Below are positions 7,925 to 15,566 of a stretch of 21,027 bases of DNA, one piece after another. Below the pieces are notes generated by a model. The model was not told where the DNA came from. It searched no databases and saw nothing but the letters and a program-made list of their open reading frames with translations. The translations under genes and the position numbers were made by a program. The DNA is from LH-M37 sp965602855 (GTDB lineage Bacteria; Pseudomonadota; Gammaproteobacteria; SZUA-229). Numbering within the stretch: position 1 is the stretch's first letter; every line of letters starts with the position of its first letter. The stretch spans positions 1-21,027 of the forward strand of contig CBFCZV010000037.1 in NCBI GenBank assembly GCA_965602855.1, given 5' to 3'.

Positions 7925-7954
7925 ACTATAGAATGTGTGCAGGCTATTAGTCAA
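7925..7954 (-). promoter_or_regulatory. Near-consensus sigma-70 promoter of the RNA unit
   Basis: On the minus strand the -35 is TTGACT (7949-7954) and the -10 is TATAGT (7925-7930), separated by 18 bp. Each hexamer has five of six consensus bases. The predicted start is about 7918, pointing toward the terminator at 7693-7721. Confidence 0.65.
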
Positions 7955-7970
7955 GCACAATATCTTGTGC
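7955..7970. promoter_or_regulatory. Perfect palindrome abutting the -35 box, possible operator
   Basis: gcacaa-tatc-ttgtgc, two perfect 6-bp arms around a 4-bp centre, ends exactly where the minus-strand -35 hexamer (7949-7954) begins. The position would suit an activator or repressor dimer. It does not match the FNR consensus and I cannot name the protein. Confidence 0.4.
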
Positions 7971-8280
7971 GAATGGTAGAGATGTTTTTTTGGAAAAGTT
8001 GTAGATAAAGTAAAATAAACTGAGATTATGGGGTTTTAGGCGAAATAGCTCTGAAATATAGGGATATTATAAATATGAGTTTTTCTGACAGGCACGTATT
8101 GATATCCGATATGGAGTTGTTCTAATTATTGACCACGGGCTTAAATACTGGAAGACTGTGCGTATACTGAGAATAAATAAGAATTGGATTTGAAAGAGTA
8201 AAAACTGTGGCGACTGTCCTTAATATTGTAAAATACTCACATTTCAGGCTGTGCATAAAGATGGATCAAAACAATAAAAA
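7971..8280 (+). other. Intergenic region upstream of the giant repeat protein
   Basis: About 310 AT-rich bases with no supportable protein gene. A weak plus-strand promoter can be proposed from TATACT at 8163-8168 with a poor -35 (cttaaa, 8140-8145) and 17-bp spacing; it would give a leader of about 105 nt before the ATG at 8281. The last 15 bases before that ATG are A-rich and lack a Shine-Dalgarno sequence. Confidence 0.35.
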
Positions 8281-11200
8281 ATGATGAACACACACAACAG
8301 GAGTTATTTGTCTCGCTTGTGCCATCTATTGTCACTTATTGGCCTGTTGCTGATCACCTTGTTTGCTATGGAAGTGCAGGCTGCCTATGCCACGCGCACC
8401 TCGTCACCGATTTTCTACAGCAATTCAGATGCTGATACAGCGACTACTTCGCCAAAGTGTAATTACCTTTCGTTCACCATCACCGCCGGCACACAGCTTG
8501 ACGATGCCTGGGTGCAACTGGTTATTCCAGGCGGCTCCCTCCTGTACATGGGCGGGGGTGATGATGGTCTCTTCCATTTTGGGCCGATGGCCAGTGGAGA
8601 AACCAGAGCGGTGTTCTATTACGCGTGCTCGACCCATACTGGCAAAACAGCCTCGGCAGCACAGCCTTACACTATCGATGTTTACAGCGGCAAACCATCA
8701 GCGGGCGGCACCGTTGTGGATACGACATCAATCAACGACACCACCATTGATGATGATGTAATTGAGGCTAACCCCAACACGGTTAACGCGATCTGGGCGG
8801 ACATTAATCCCAGCGTACTAGGTGCGACAACCACACTGACCGTGGATGGTGATACCGGCACCATTGGTTGTTCCGTACCATCCAGCTGCGATACTACCGG
8901 CACGGGAGCGGGGCCGATGGCGTTCAACCCGGCGACCTTCCTCGACTGGCGTGCTGATGCTTATGAGCTGGTTGCAACCAGTATCATACTGTCGGTCGGC
9001 AACAGCCTCACGTTTGATGATCAGTTATATTTAGATAGCGTACCGTCGTCTTCGGACACTCATTACAATGCTATCTATTATTTCCGACCTGTTGCGACCA
9101 CGGCTTCAACCACCACGCTATCGCCAGTCTCCTACATAACCAGTGGTAAGCCGATCAAGCATACCAATCTGGGCAGTGGTGCTTATGCAACAGCGGGTGG
9201 TCTGTTGCCGATTCTGCCAGCAAAAAATGAAGTGTTGCTAGCGAAATCTGTTAGCCATGCCACGCTGCCAGCACAGGGCGGCGTGGTGACGTATACGATT
9301 GGTGCCACCAATCAGGGTGCTTCTGATTTAAGTCTGGATAGTTTTGTTGATGTACTGCCAACAGGTGCAACTTATGTTTCTGGTTCCACTACCTTCAATA
9401 ATGTTGCTCTGCCTGACCCCTATGAGTACCCGGATGGTGTCACTCTAGACTGGTCATCGCTGTTTAATATTCCAGCAGGTGCAACGCGTAATCTGGTTTT
9501 TCAGGTCAATCTGCCTGCAACACCTGGTACTTATACCAATTCTGCTATCGCCTTGATTGGTAATGCAGTTATCGATACGACATTAACCACCAGTGATAAT
9601 GTGCCAGCTACGGCCAGTACAGAGGTGCTTTTTGCACCCACTATCAGCAAGTCATTCTCACCGACTGCGCTGGCGATAGGTATTAGCTCGACACTGACGC
9701 TAACCATTGGCAACCCCAATGTCGCGCATACGCTGAATGGCATTGCCATCAGTGACACGTTACCAGCCAGCCCTGCCGGTCTGGTGTTTTCATCTCCACC
9801 TGATGCCGCGACTACCTGTACCGGCGCGGCCTTAAATATTAGTGGCACAACAGTTTCAATCACCGGCGGTACTTTGCTGCCTGGGCAGAGCTGTACGGTT
9901 TCGGTGAAAGTTACTTCATCGGTGAATGAGGTTTATACCAATATCACTGACATAGTCTCATCCAGTAACGGTGGTACTGGCAGCACGGCCAGTGCAGTCA
10001 TTTCTTACACACCGAAACCGACTATCAGTAAAGCTTTCTCGGTCTCGACCATACCCGCTGATGGTAGCGCGACGCTGAGTTTTATTATTACCAATAATTA
10101 CGGTGGCGCGATCACCGGCGTGACATTTGATGACCTGTTCCCGGCAGGACTGGTCACGGCGAATCCGCCAGTACTCACTCCGGCGACACCCTGTGGCGCA
10201 GGTAGCAGTATTGAGTCATGGGATGGCGCAACTGCTGGTGCACTAAGTGCCAGCGGTGGTGATGTTGGTATTCGCCTGACTGGTGGTGGTATTGCGACCA
10301 CCACGGGCACCTGTTCTTTTAGCATCGATGTCACCGCCGCAGCGGCAGGTGATTACGCCAATACCAGCAGCGGTGTTGATTCAAACGAATCCAGTCCAGC
10401 AGGTCCGGTTAGTAACACTGCTGTATTGTCAGTAATGGCAGCGCCCACGATAGATAAGGCGTTTTTGTCGACCACTATCGGTAAAGGTCAGAGTACGACG
10501 TTGACGATTACTCTTAATAATTCAAACGCTATCGCTATTACTGGTGTCGCTTTTACCGATAGCTACCCAGACAGTCCAGATCTGGTTAATGCGGCCACGC
10601 CAAATCTTGTTAACACCTGCGGCGGCACGGCTACAGCGGCAGCTGGTACTACCGGCCTGAGTCTTTCTGGTGGCATTATTCCTGCCAATAGCAGTTGTGC
10701 TATCAGTGTCGATGTGACTTCTGACGTGATTAATCTAACCGGTTATGTCAATACACTTGCTGTTGGTGATGTGAGCACCAGTAATGCTGGCAGCAATGAG
10801 GTGGCCGCTACCGATACGTTAATTGTCAATGCCACACCGACTATTACCAAGAGTTTTAGCTTTAACCCGGCGACGGGCATTGCGGTCATGGACATTAGCA
10901 TCACGAATAACGATGCAGCAGCAATTACAGCTTTGTCTTTCACCGATCTTTTCCCGGTTGGTATGAGTACCGATAATCCACCCTCACTAACACCTGCAAC
11001 ACCGTGTGGAGCAGGTAGTAGTATCGAGTCGTGGGATGGAACCACGGCCGGCACCCTGAGTGCCACCGGCGGCGATCTGGGTATAAAACTCACTGCCGGG
11101 CAAATCGCCAGCGGTGGCAGTTGTGCTTTCAGCATTAATCTTGCGGTGAATGCGCTGGGTGTTTATACCAATCAAACTTCAGCTGTCACTGGCTCTTTCG

Positions 11201-13389
11201 CTGGCACCGGCAGCCCCAGTAATATCGCGACCTGGATTGCACCGGCAGTCAGCAAGATCTTTACACCGACTCAGGTGACGCCAACCACATTGGGACCGAG
11301 CGATATTTCGCGATTGATCATCACCATTACCAACCCCAGTTTTATTACAGCGCTGACCGGGCTGACAATCGAGGATGTTTATCCGACTGAGGCGATTGAG
11401 CTGGCGGGTGGCACACTGAATGCGGCAATCACGGAGGCGGCAGTACCAGACACTCCAGCATCCAATAGTTGTGGCGGTACATTCACGGCTACGTCAACTG
11501 GTCTGTCATTGTCGGGCGGTACGCTGGCAGCAGGTGCCAGTTGTGAAATCGCCGTTGACGTGTACGCGACCGACACCACACCAGCCATTTATACCAACAC
11601 CACGAGTAATGTGGCTTCAGATCAGGGTATTGGCGTTGCAGGTAGTGATACGCTCATCATCACTACCAAACCAACGATTGAGAAGTCATTTTTGACCACG
11701 CCTGTGATACTGTCCGGCGGCACCGCGACCAGCAGAATGCAGATTATCGTGGAAAACAATTCTGGTCTTGATATTACTGATGTTGAGTTCAGCGATATCT
11801 TCCCAACCAGTCCAGCGCAAATGGTCTGGGAAAGTACCTTTTCGAATAGTTGTGGCGGTACGCTGACCGATGAACTTGGTGCTGCTCTGGTGGCAGGCAC
11901 TTCGACCGGTATTGAATTAACCGGTGGTGCGATTCTCAGTGCGATACCGTCAACCTGTACCATAGAAATCGATGTCTCGGTTACCGCTTCAGGCAGTTAT
12001 TACAATACCACCAGCGGTGCTATTTCTTCTGCAAATGCTGAAATTGGCCCGGTCAGTGATACTGCAGAACTGGTTGCTCATCTAAGTCCGCCAACGGCGA
12101 GCAAGTCTTTTGCTAATACAGGTTTCCAGGTCAATAACCCGAATCGACTGACTATTACGCTGTCAAATGAAAATACGGATGCGATTACCAGCATGGGCTT
12201 CACCGACACCTATCCGGCGAATATGGTTAACGCGGCTGCACCTAATATTTCTAATACCTGTGGTGGCACAGTGACTGCGGCGGCCGGTGTAGGCATGCTG
12301 AGTATTGCCGGTGGCACGATACCCGCGGGCACTATTGGCCCTGTGGTGCCTGGCACCTGTACCATTGAAGTGGATATAACCGCTACTGCAGCCGGGGCTT
12401 ATACCAATACCTTGCTCGATTTGTCGGTGACTTCGGCAAATGCGGAACCTGGCCCTAACGGTGATGTGACTTCAGTGACTACAGCCTATTTACCACCAAC
12501 TTTGACTAAGGCTTTTGGCGCGGCATCCATTGGCATTGGCGCTAGCACCACGCTGACACTGACGCTGACCAATCCCGCCAGTAATCCCGATGCCATCACC
12601 GCTGTGCAGGTGGATGATACTTTCCCAACCGGTATGACCTTGCAGGATATTGTCTTTGTCTACGCACCTGCGGCCTGCGGCACCGTTACCAGAACCGACG
12701 ACACCGCCTCTGTGGCAGCTGATGGCGCGATCCGTTTCGGTGTCGCCTCTCTGGCGGCGGGGGTTTCCTGCGAAGTGTCGGTGAATATCACCTCGTCTAC
12801 TTCGGGTGCGGTCACCAATACCACCGGTACGCCTACGGCCACCGCCGCCACTTCACTGGCGGCACTTAGTGGCACCACCGCGTGGGATAGTATTACTGTG
12901 CAAAATTCACCGAGTATTACCCTGTTGAAGTCGGCGCTGACCTTGAGCGACCCGGTGAATCTTACGGTGAACCCCAAGGCAATAACCGGGGCGGTGGTGC
13001 AGTACATCATCATTGCCACCAACAGTGGTGGCGGTGGTCCGGACAGCGATAGCACCATAGTCATTGACCCGATTTCAGCCAGTACCGAGCTGTACCTGGA
13101 CGACATCGGTGGAGCAGGTTCCGGGCCGGTGACATTTTTTCAGGGTGCAACCAGCAGTACTTTAACCTACAATTTTATTGCACTCGGTGATGGTGGCGAC
13201 GATCTGTCTTTTTCCAATGACGGCGGTCTGAGCTGGACGGCTACACCGGTGGCAGATGGTGTCACCGGTTGTGATGTGACGGTGCCTGCTATCACCCATA
13301 TCCGCGTTAATCCGAAGGGGACTTTCGTTGGTGATGTGGTACCGCCAAGCCCAAGCTTCCAGCTTGTTTTCCGCGTTTGTGTTAAATAA
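8281..13389 (+). CDS. Giant exported repeat protein (DUF11-like and DUF7933-like domains)
   Basis: 1702 residues. A Sec signal peptide is clear: a short positive N-region, a hydrophobic core at about 16-29, and a likely cleavage after A34 (VQA). Residues about 35-313 form a unique N-terminal region. About 314-451 resembles a DUF11-type immunoglobulin-like domain. Eight related repeats of 127-143 residues start at 452, 579, 721, 852, 987, 1130, 1270 and 1405. Each opens with PT-x3-K-x-F, contains a T-x-T-I-x-N strand, a D-x-P-TG-like turn and two cysteines, and ends near a YTNT motif. The tail from 1543 to 1702 is a different beta-rich domain with two cysteines. I see no LPXTG, PEP-CTERM, autotransporter or haemolysin-type export signal. 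An extracellular stalk or adhesin role is inference. The start is uncertain: ATG 8281 has no Shine-Dalgarno sequence, whereas AGGAG precedes an in-frame TTG at 8308. Confidence 0.85.
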   Translation: MMNTHNRSYLSRLCHLLSLIGLLLITLFAMEVQAAYATRTSSPIFYSNSDADTATTSPKCNYLSFTITAGTQLDDAWVQLVIPGGSLLYMGGGDDGLFHFGPMASGETRAVFYYACSTHTGKTASAAQPYTIDVYSGKPSAGGTVVDTTSINDTTIDDDVIEANPNTVNAIWADINPSVLGATTTLTVDGDTGTIGCSVPSSCDTTGTGAGPMAFNPATFLDWRADAYELVATSIILSVGNSLTFDDQLYLDSVPSSSDTHYNAIYYFRPVATTASTTTLSPVSYITSGKPIKHTNLGSGAYATAGGLLPILPAKNEVLLAKSVSHATLPAQGGVVTYTIGATNQGASDLSLDSFVDVLPTGATYVSGSTTFNNVALPDPYEYPDGVTLDWSSLFNIPAGATRNLVFQVNLPATPGTYTNSAIALIGNAVIDTTLTTSDNVPATASTEVLFAPTISKSFSPTALAIGISSTLTLTIGNPNVAHTLNGIAISDTLPASPAGLVFSSPPDAATTCTGAALNISGTTVSITGGTLLPGQSCTVSVKVTSSVNEVYTNITDIVSSSNGGTGSTASAVISYTPKPTISKAFSVSTIPADGSATLSFIITNNYGGAITGVTFDDLFPAGLVTANPPVLTPATPCGAGSSIESWDGATAGALSASGGDVGIRLTGGGIATTTGTCSFSIDVTAAAAGDYANTSSGVDSNESSPAGPVSNTAVLSVMAAPTIDKAFLSTTIGKGQSTTLTITLNNSNAIAITGVAFTDSYPDSPDLVNAATPNLVNTCGGTATAAAGTTGLSLSGGIIPANSSCAISVDVTSDVINLTGYVNTLAVGDVSTSNAGSNEVAATDTLIVNATPTITKSFSFNPATGIAVMDISITNNDAAAITALSFTDLFPVGMSTDNPPSLTPATPCGAGSSIESWDGTTAGTLSATGGDLGIKLTAGQIASGGSCAFSINLAVNALGVYTNQTSAVTGSFAGTGSPSNIATWIAPAVSKIFTPTQVTPTTLGPSDISRLIITITNPSFITALTGLTIEDVYPTEAIELAGGTLNAAITEAAVPDTPASNSCGGTFTATSTGLSLSGGTLAAGASCEIAVDVYATDTTPAIYTNTTSNVASDQGIGVAGSDTLIITTKPTIEKSFLTTPVILSGGTATSRMQIIVENNSGLDITDVEFSDIFPTSPAQMVWESTFSNSCGGTLTDELGAALVAGTSTGIELTGGAILSAIPSTCTIEIDVSVTASGSYYNTTSGAISSANAEIGPVSDTAELVAHLSPPTASKSFANTGFQVNNPNRLTITLSNENTDAITSMGFTDTYPANMVNAAAPNISNTCGGTVTAAAGVGMLSIAGGTIPAGTIGPVVPGTCTIEVDITATAAGAYTNTLLDLSVTSANAEPGPNGDVTSVTTAYLPPTLTKAFGAASIGIGASTTLTLTLTNPASNPDAITAVQVDDTFPTGMTLQDIVFVYAPAACGTVTRTDDTASVAADGAIRFGVASLAAGVSCEVSVNITSSTSGAVTNTTGTPTATAATSLAALSGTTAWDSITVQNSPSITLLKSALTLSDPVNLTVNPKAITGAVVQYIIIATNSGGGGPDSDSTIVIDPISASTELYLDDIGGAGSGPVTFFQGATSSTLTYNFIALGDGGDDLSFSNDGGLSWTATPVADGVTGCDVTVPAITHIRVNPKGTFVGDVVPPSPSFQLVFRVCVK
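9634..12906 (+). repeat. Eight tandem protein-level repeats inside the giant gene
   Basis: Repeat units begin at nucleotides 9634, 10015, 10441, 10834, 11239, 11668, 12088 and 12493. They are similar in protein but diverged in DNA. Units 2 and 4, which are not adjacent, share an extra segment with an identical run LTPATPCGAGSSIESWDG. Units 3 and 7 share a NAA-x-PN-x2-NTCGGT block, and units 6 and 7 share SANAE near their ends. Confidence 0.85.
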
Positions 13390-13392
13390 GTG

Positions 13393-13425
13393 TTCAGTGA
13401 GCCAGCAGAATGCTGGCTCACTGAA
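13393..13425. terminator. Perfect 15-bp hairpin between convergent genes
   Basis: ttcagtgagccagca (13393-13407) pairs perfectly with 13411-13425 around a gaa loop. It sits between the giant gene's stop (13389) and the purD stop (13428), so it can serve both convergent transcripts. Neither side has a strong T-run. Confidence 0.75.
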
Positions 13426-13427
13426 AG

Positions 13428-14714
13428 CTAGCTATTTTCTCTGGCGATAGCCCGATGGCCAATGTCGGTTCTGAAATAAACATCCTTCCAGGAAATCGCA
13501 TTAACAATTTCATAAGCCTTTGCCTGAGCATCAGTGACTGAATTGCCCAGTGCACAGGCGCACAAAACGCGACCACCACTGGTGACTACTTCACTGTCTT
13601 TTTCAGCCGTGCCAGCGTGGAAGATTTTGCTGTTGATATTGTCAGCGCTATCGAGACCGCTGATAACATCGCCCTTGTTGTAATTATCGGGGTAGCCACC
13701 TGCAGCCAGTACCACACCAATCGAAGTGCGCTCATCCCAGTCAGTAGTTTCACTATCCAGTTTGCCATCGAGTGCGGCCAGGCAATGTTCAACCAGATCG
13801 GATTTCAGACGCATCATAATCGGCTGGGTTTCAGGGTCACCAAAGCGCACGTTGTATTCCAGTACATTGGGTTTGCCCGTCTCATCGATCATTACACCCG
13901 CGTACAAAAAGCCGGTGTAGTCATTACCTTCGGCAGCCATGCCATCAACCGTAGGGCGAATCACTTCATTCATAATGCGATCGTGAATTTCGGGGGTAAC
14001 TACTGGTGCTGGAGAATAAGCGCCCATGCCACCCGTGTTAGGGCCGGTGTCGCCATTGTCGCGTGCCTTGTGATCTTGAGAAGTCGCCATCGGTAAAATG
14101 TTTTTGCCATCGACCATACAGATGAAACTGGCTTCTTCGCCGAACAGAAATTCTTCGATGACTACACGCGCACCGGCATCACCAAAGCGGTTACCGGAAA
14201 GCATATCAGTCACCGCAGCAATTGCTTCATCTTCGGTCTGTGCCAGAATTACGCCTTTACCTGCGGCCAGACCATCGGCTTTGACCACCAGTGGTGCACC
14301 TTGCCGTTTAACATAAGCAATGGCTTCTGCCTCATTGGTGAAGTTGCTGTAAGCGCCAGTGGGTATATTGTGGCGAGCCAGAAAATCTTTGGTGAAGGCT
14401 TTAGAGCCTTCCAGTTGTGCCGCGCCCTTGCTCGGGCCGAAAGCTTTCAGGCCAGCGGCAGAGAATTCATCAACAATGCCATCGACTAGTGCGGCTTCAG
14501 GCCCAACAATTGTTAGTCCGATGTCATTGTTTTTGGCAAAGTCGAGCAGAGCAGGAATATCCTCAGCACCGATATTGACGTTTTCGATACCATCTTCCAG
14601 CGCCGTACCGGCATTACCGGGAGCAACGTAAACCTGGTCAACTTTGGGAGATTGGGCTGCTTTCCAGGCGAGGGCGTGTTCGCGACCACCACCACCAACA
14701 ACTAGAACTTTCAT
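13428..14714 (-). CDS. purD: Phosphoribosylamine--glycine ligase
   Basis: The 428-residue product joins phosphoribosylamine and glycine with ATP to give GAR, the second step of purine synthesis, in the cytoplasm. It begins MKVLVVGGGGREHALAWK, the standard N-terminal motif of PurD. The ATP-grasp part follows, with GPEAALVDGIVDEF, PLVVKADGLAAGKGV, VVIEEFLFGEEASF and the family signature RFGDPETQ near residue 290. I choose ATG 14714 rather than the upstream in-frame ATG at 14813: AGGA lies 7 nt before it, and the protein then matches the family's length and N-terminus exactly. purH, a common neighbour, is absent. The gene lies 107 bp downstream of the unknown gene on the same strand, and may have its own promoter in that gap. 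Confidence 0.97.
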   Translation of the reverse strand: MKVLVVGGGGREHALAWKAAQSPKVDQVYVAPGNAGTALEDGIENVNIGAEDIPALLDFAKNNDIGLTIVGPEAALVDGIVDEFSAAGLKAFGPSKGAAQLEGSKAFTKDFLARHNIPTGAYSNFTNEAEAIAYVKRQGAPLVVKADGLAAGKGVILAQTEDEAIAAVTDMLSGNRFGDAGARVVIEEFLFGEEASFICMVDGKNILPMATSQDHKARDNGDTGPNTGGMGAYSPAPVVTPEIHDRIMNEVIRPTVDGMAAEGNDYTGFLYAGVMIDETGKPNVLEYNVRFGDPETQPIMMRLKSDLVEHCLAALDGKLDSETTDWDERTSIGVVLAAGGYPDNYNKGDVISGLDSADNINSKIFHAGTAEKDSEVVTSGGRVLCACALGNSVTDAQAKAYEIVNAISWKDVYFRTDIGHRAIARENS

Positions 14715-14786
14715 GATTTTTCCTGTTTTCTTGAATATTTGAGTGGATGGGGATTTTATATTGTTGATGGGGGAGGGGATAGGGGG

Positions 14787-14813
14787 AATATATAGTTTCT
14801 GTCGGAATGACAA
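14787..14813 (-). promoter_or_regulatory. Possible purD promoter
   Basis: On the minus strand, TTGTCA (14808-14813) and TATATT (14787-14792) are separated by 15 bp, shorter than ideal. The position upstream of purD is right, but the spacing makes this a weak call. I saw no clear PUR box. Confidence 0.25.
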
Positions 14814-14821
14814 CTATAAAG

Positions 14822-15373
14822 TTAAGTGTGATAAAAGAAGTGTCCCCATGGAACCTGAAAACTTTTCTCTAACGAATCCAGCAACGAAGGTTGTGGAACC
14901 GCTTCCTTCGGATAGATATCCGTTATCTCAATAAAATACCTACCAAACCCAGCTGATTTCCGCCAGTTAAATAACCATGCACCTGAAGTTTGTTGGCAAT
15001 GGCTGCACTCAATCTGATTATCTGTCAAAATTTCTCGCCAGTTTTTTTCTGGTTTTTTACAGTGTGGACAATGTGGTGCAAAACTGTGTTTGCTGGTTAA
15101 TGCAGAGATGCTTTCCGTGGTGGTGACGCGGATAAAAGTAAATTTTCCATCATCATTTTCATTTTCTAATTTGATGTTGGGTGAACAGCCCATGAAGCTG
15201 ATGTGATCTAAAAATTTTTCACCGACTAAAAAACTGTTTTCATCTTTGTTTAAGGGCTCACCCGCAAGTCCAAGTTCCTGTATTGTTTTTGTCAGTGCTT
15301 CTGGGTTGTCAGCTATCCAGTTTGGGTTCGTTGGATAAATGACCAGCGAAGCATTGGAGGTGAAGGCATTCAC
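14822..15373 (-). CDS. Unrecognised 183-residue protein with two CXXC pairs
   Basis: I do not recognise the family. The soluble protein lacks a signal peptide or membrane segment. The middle holds two cysteine pairs about 25 residues apart, CPHC near residue 105 and CSHC near 130, which look like a zinc ribbon. The C-terminal third is rich in aromatic residues (SGAWLFNWRKSAGFGRYF ... VPWGHFFYH). The start is GTG at 15373, sharing its first G with the last base of the ccoS stop (TAGTG), so translation is coupled. Its place directly behind ccoI and ccoS suggests a connection with cbb3 oxidase assembly or metal/redox chemistry, but that is inference from context only. Confidence 0.75.
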   Translation of the reverse strand: MNAFTSNASLVIYPTNPNWIADNPEALTKTIQELGLAGEPLNKDENSFLVGEKFLDHISFMGCSPNIKLENENDDGKFTFIRVTTTESISALTSKHSFAPHCPHCKKPEKNWREILTDNQIECSHCQQTSGAWLFNWRKSAGFGRYFIEITDIYPKEAVPQPSLLDSLEKSFQVPWGHFFYHT

Positions 15374-15558
15374 TATTTATTATCTGAAAATCCGTCGTCG
15401 GTTTTTTCTTTTACTTTGTCATCGTCTTCCATGATGATTCGATGCGCGGGGCCTTCCAGGTCTTCAAACTGATCGGATTTTACTGCCCATAAAAAAACCC
15501 AGACGATGCCGGCGGCTATGATTAAAGCGAGGGGGACTAAGAGATAAAGGGATTCCAT
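15373..15558 (-). CDS. ccoS: Cbb3-type cytochrome oxidase assembly protein CcoS
   Basis: A 61-residue protein with one N-terminal membrane helix (about 4-27) followed by the family's FLWAVKSDQFEDLEGPAHRII block and an acidic/basic tail. CcoS is needed for insertion of haem and copper cofactors into the CcoN subunit of cbb3 oxidase at the inner membrane. Length and the GQFDDL-like motif fit the family well. It starts 8 bp after the ccoI stop with no evident Shine-Dalgarno sequence, and overlaps the next gene by one base, so the three genes form one coupled unit. Confidence 0.93.
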   Translation of the reverse strand: MESLYLLVPLALIIAAGIVWVFLWAVKSDQFEDLEGPAHRIIMEDDDKVKEKTDDGFSDNK

Positions 15559-15566
15559 ATTGTGTT

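Noticed and set aside
8261..8284. Seven-codon frame (MDQNNKK) just before the giant gene, overlapping its ATG
   Set aside because: Very short, no Shine-Dalgarno sequence, and expected by chance in A-rich DNA.
10098..11963. Long minus-strand frames opposite the repeat gene
   Set aside because: They mirror the threonine/alanine-rich repeats in the other strand. Their translations are low complexity without ribosome sites, and they do not continue across repeats.
9634..12906. CRISPR array or DNA tandem repeats
   Set aside because: The repetition is at protein level with units of about 380-430 bp that have diverged in DNA and keep an open frame; there are no short direct repeats with spacers anywhere in the window.
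14715..14813. In-frame upstream extension of purD to ATG 14813
   Set aside because: The 33 extra residues are unlike PurD N-termini, and the internal ATG at 14714 has a good Shine-Dalgarno sequence.
14743..14934. 63-codon plus-strand frame spanning the purD upstream gap
   Set aside because: It crosses the purD promoter region and the end of the 183-residue gene, has no convincing ribosome site, and its translation resembles no protein family.
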